64,000 nucleotides of DNA from contig CP154956.1 in the NCBI GenBank assembly GCA_039621445.1, positions 17,853,385-17,917,384 of the forward strand, written 5' to 3'. Below are positions 61,530 through 64,000 of the stretch, piece by piece. The translations under genes were made by a program, and so were the position numbers. The notes below the pieces were generated by a model. That model had not been told where the DNA came from. It saw only the letters and a program-made list of their open reading frames with translations, and did not search any database. The stretch comes from Euglena gracilis. Lineage: Eukaryota; Euglenida; Euglenophyceae; Euglenales. The stretch's first letter is position 1. Every line of letters begins with the position of its first letter.

Positions 61530-63240
61530 CAAACACGTATCTCTCAAACACCTGAAACTACCACGTACGTCGGTGAATTTTCAGAGGAATCCCCTGATGG
61601 AAGGATGATCCACTTCGTGCAAGGGGATCCCTGCACCCAATCCCTTCACTTCTGATATGCCAAGAACCTTTTCTCCTGATTGACCGCCACCTGCAGACCA
61701 GAAAAACGGCAGAATTATCTACCAAAATTGATGCAATTCACCTGGACTTCAACTTCATAAATGCACCACATGTTGGCAGCCGGTGAAAAAAAAATCTTTG
61801 GCGGACAAACTCGCACTGGAGGATTTTTTCTTTGTCGATGTGGACAAATGCCACATTAAAATTTTTTACGAAAACCCCAAGACCTGACCCCAAAAAAACT
61901 CAAAAGGTACGCCGGGTGTGATGGAGTGTCGCAGGACAGTGAAATGGGAGTAGGGACTTTGGCACACAACGCCTAGCATATGTGTTTAGAACCCTCCAAT
62001 GACTGTCTCATTAACTAACGATGTTGACTGAACGATTTGTGGAGATGTGCCTAAGCCTGAAACGATACCCTGAAACTTGGCTGTGCAAGAAATTGGTCAT
62101 TGGTGTGAGAAATGCGCAAATGGTCGGTGTGCGCAAATGCGCACACCAACCATTTGCATAACTGTGAAAAGGGCCATGTGTGCCAGCCAGGAAATCCGGG
62201 GCCAAAAATGATAATTCGCTCGTATCTTGTCCAATCATGCTCCCTCTCGCTCTCACCCCTTGTAACGCTGGTGCCAAAATCAAAATTTGGGACATGTGTG
62301 AAAATGCCCACATGACCAAAAAAAGCTTAAGTGCATTTGGCCGCTTAAGAAAAGTGCAAAAAAAACAACCTCCATTCTTGGTCATCTGCATGAAAATTTT
62401 CATACTTTCCACTGCGCTTTTTATTCCGGATACTCCAGATATTCCGGAAATTCCAGGTTATGTGTTAATCCTGGTTCTTTTCAGGATTGGAGTACTTTCC
62501 TGACCCTGTTCCGAGTTAAAAAGAAGAGTGGACAAGGACTGAGGAGCACCACTCAGAAAAGCAAACAGCAGGTCTGAAGACTGAACACAGAATGATCAGT
62601 GCCTTGGTTTTGGCTGTCTGGTTGCTAGTTTGACCGAGGGCAGGCACGTTTGCTGACCTCTCCTCCCACATTTTTTAATTTAATTTCCAACATACCTTTT
62701 GATGTAATAATGGCATTTTCTTTCACCCGAGAGAGCCTTACATCTGGCATGAAAGATGGCAGTGTGGGTACGTAGAAAACAAAGCCGCACTCACCACTTC
62801 AGTCTTCTTGTGCAGTTTTATCTATTTTACAAACCAGGACAGACATCAAAGAATGCACCATGAGCAAAAAAATACCTCAAAAATGATGGGAGTTATCACG
62901 ATGGGAGTTAGAGGCACTGGAGAAATGGCTACACAAAGCAAATCCCAAACCAGCCCAACCGGGACGCTCACCATAAAACGACCGTTACTGTGCCATGGAA
63001 ACGGCATTCAAAGCGTCCATTAGGGGGTCTCCAGGTACGCCCTGTGGTCCAAATGTGCCTTGGGTGGCCCCCACCGCCCTCAGACCGCAGGCGTGCAGGC
63101 GGTGGCGCACCAGTGCTGCAGGAAGGGGAGAGTATGACAAATATCTGGCAGGAGTGAGTCGGGGAAGTTTGGGAGTTGACCCGCTGGAAACTCAGGAGGG
63201 GACGGCTTCATTTGATACGCTGACAGAAGGGGCGGACCAA
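61530..63240. other. Mostly unassigned; possible exon at the end
   Basis: Apart from the element C remnant, no gene is supported. Near 63000-63240 the minus strand has short open frames (SAYQMKPSPPEFPAGQLPNF; HLDHRAYLETP then stop) that may be terminal-exon pieces of a gene extending into the gap. Frames conflict, so none is called. Confidence 0.2.
62110..62351. mobile_element. Remnant end of the same TIR family (element C)
   Basis: The sequence at 62327-62351 (CTTAAGTGCATTTGGCCGCT then TAAG) is the right-end TIR type of elements A and B, and GCGCAAATGCGC-like palindromes lie at 62114-62150. A left end is not clear; the nearest weak match is at about 62051. Probably a truncated or highly deleted copy. 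Confidence 0.45.
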
Positions 63241-63994
63241 NNNNNNNNNNNNNNNNNNNNNNNNNNNNNNNNNNNNNNNNNNNNNNNNNNNNNNNNNNNN
63301 NNNNNNNNNNNNNNNNNNNNNNNNNNNNNNNNNNNNNNNNNNNNNNNNNNNNNNNNNNNNNNNNNNNNNNNNNNNNNNNNNNNNNNNNNNNNNNNNNNNN
63401 NNNNNNNNNNNNNNNNNNNNNNNNNNNNNNNNNNNNNNNNNNNNNNNNNNNNNNNNNNNNNNNNNNNNNNNNNNNNNNNNNNNNNNNNNNNNNNNNNNNN
63501 NNNNNNNNNNNNNNNNNNNNNNNNNNNNNNNNNNNNNNNNNNNNNNNNNNNNNNNNNNNNNNNNNNNNNNNNNNNNNNNNNNNNNNNNNNNNNNNNNNNN
63601 NNNNNNNNNNNNNNNNNNNNNNNNNNNNNNNNNNNNNNNNNNNNNNNNNNNNNNNNNNNNNNNNNNNNNNNNNNNNNNNNNNNNNNNNNNNNNNNNNNNN
63701 NNNNNNNNNNNNNNNNNNNNNNNNNNNNNNNNNNNNNNNNNNNNNNNNNNNNNNNNNNNNNNNNNNNNNNNNNNNNNNNNNNNNNNNNNNNNNNNNNNNN
63801 NNNNNNNNNNNNNNNNNNNNNNNNNNNNNNNNNNNNNNNNNNNNNNNNNNNNNNNNNNNNNNNNNNNNNNNNNNNNNNNNNNNNNNNNNNNNNNNNNNNN
63901 NNNNNNNNNNNNNNNNNNNNNNNNNNNNNNNNNNNNNNNNNNNNNNNNNNNNNNNNNNNNNNNNNNNNNNNNNNNNNNNNNNNNNNNNNNNNNN
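63241..63994. other. Assembly gap (Ns)
   Basis: 754 undetermined bases. Confidence 1.
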
Positions 63995-64000
63995 CACGAG

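Noticed and set aside
63080-63997. 305-codon frame across the gap
   Set aside because: Mostly Ns; only the last 50 codons are real sequence and frames conflict there.

Overview
This is nuclear DNA of a eukaryote, almost certainly a euglenid (Euglena-like). Genes are split into short exons. Most introns lack GT-AG ends and instead carry CAG at intron positions +4 to +6 and CTG at -8 to -6, the known signature of euglenid nonconventional introns. Applying that rule joins exons in phase and restores family motifs in a Rab-type GTPase, an alpha-kinase and an EF-hand protein. The genus is inference; no rRNA, tRNA or spliced-leader gene was found.

Layout. 0-9.5 kb: repeat-rich DNA with a 3-kb terminal-inverted-repeat (TIR) element (5835-8825). 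9.7-16 kb: partial minus-strand genes (a Lys/Arg-rich protein at 9.8-10.5 kb; a gene at about 12.9-14.1 kb; an exon at 15.9 kb). 17.5-18.1 kb: two plus-strand exons. 18.34-25.11 kb: a 6.8-kb (TACA)n satellite. 25.2-29.2 kb: a minus-strand exon, a long inverted repeat and a Rab gene. 29.85-33.51 kb: a second TIR element. 34-40 kb: repeats, a 383-bp tandem duplication and an isolated exon. 40.7-43.4 kb: EF-hand gene. 45.7-53.2 kb: alpha-kinase gene, with a decayed pogo-like transposon in its largest intron. 54.1-56.4 and 59.1-60.5 kb: two unrecognised multi-exon genes, with a 207-codon ORF between them. 60.8-61.5 kb: nested repeat elements. 63241-63994: assembly gap.

Main result. Many G-run-rich repeats are TIR elements that begin CAGG and end CCTG and are flanked by 8-bp target duplications. 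Two of them (9874-10483 and 13544-13997) coincide base for base with nonconventional introns: the intron is the element plus 3 bp on one side and 5 bp on the other. Because 3+5=8, splicing regenerates the original uninterrupted coding sequence. The window thus shows introns behaving as mobile elements, with one element nested in another and an unfilled target site visible elsewhere. A second theme is a pair of large TIR elements whose interiors carry many copies of GCGCA-NN-TGCGC with an element-specific central dinucleotide.
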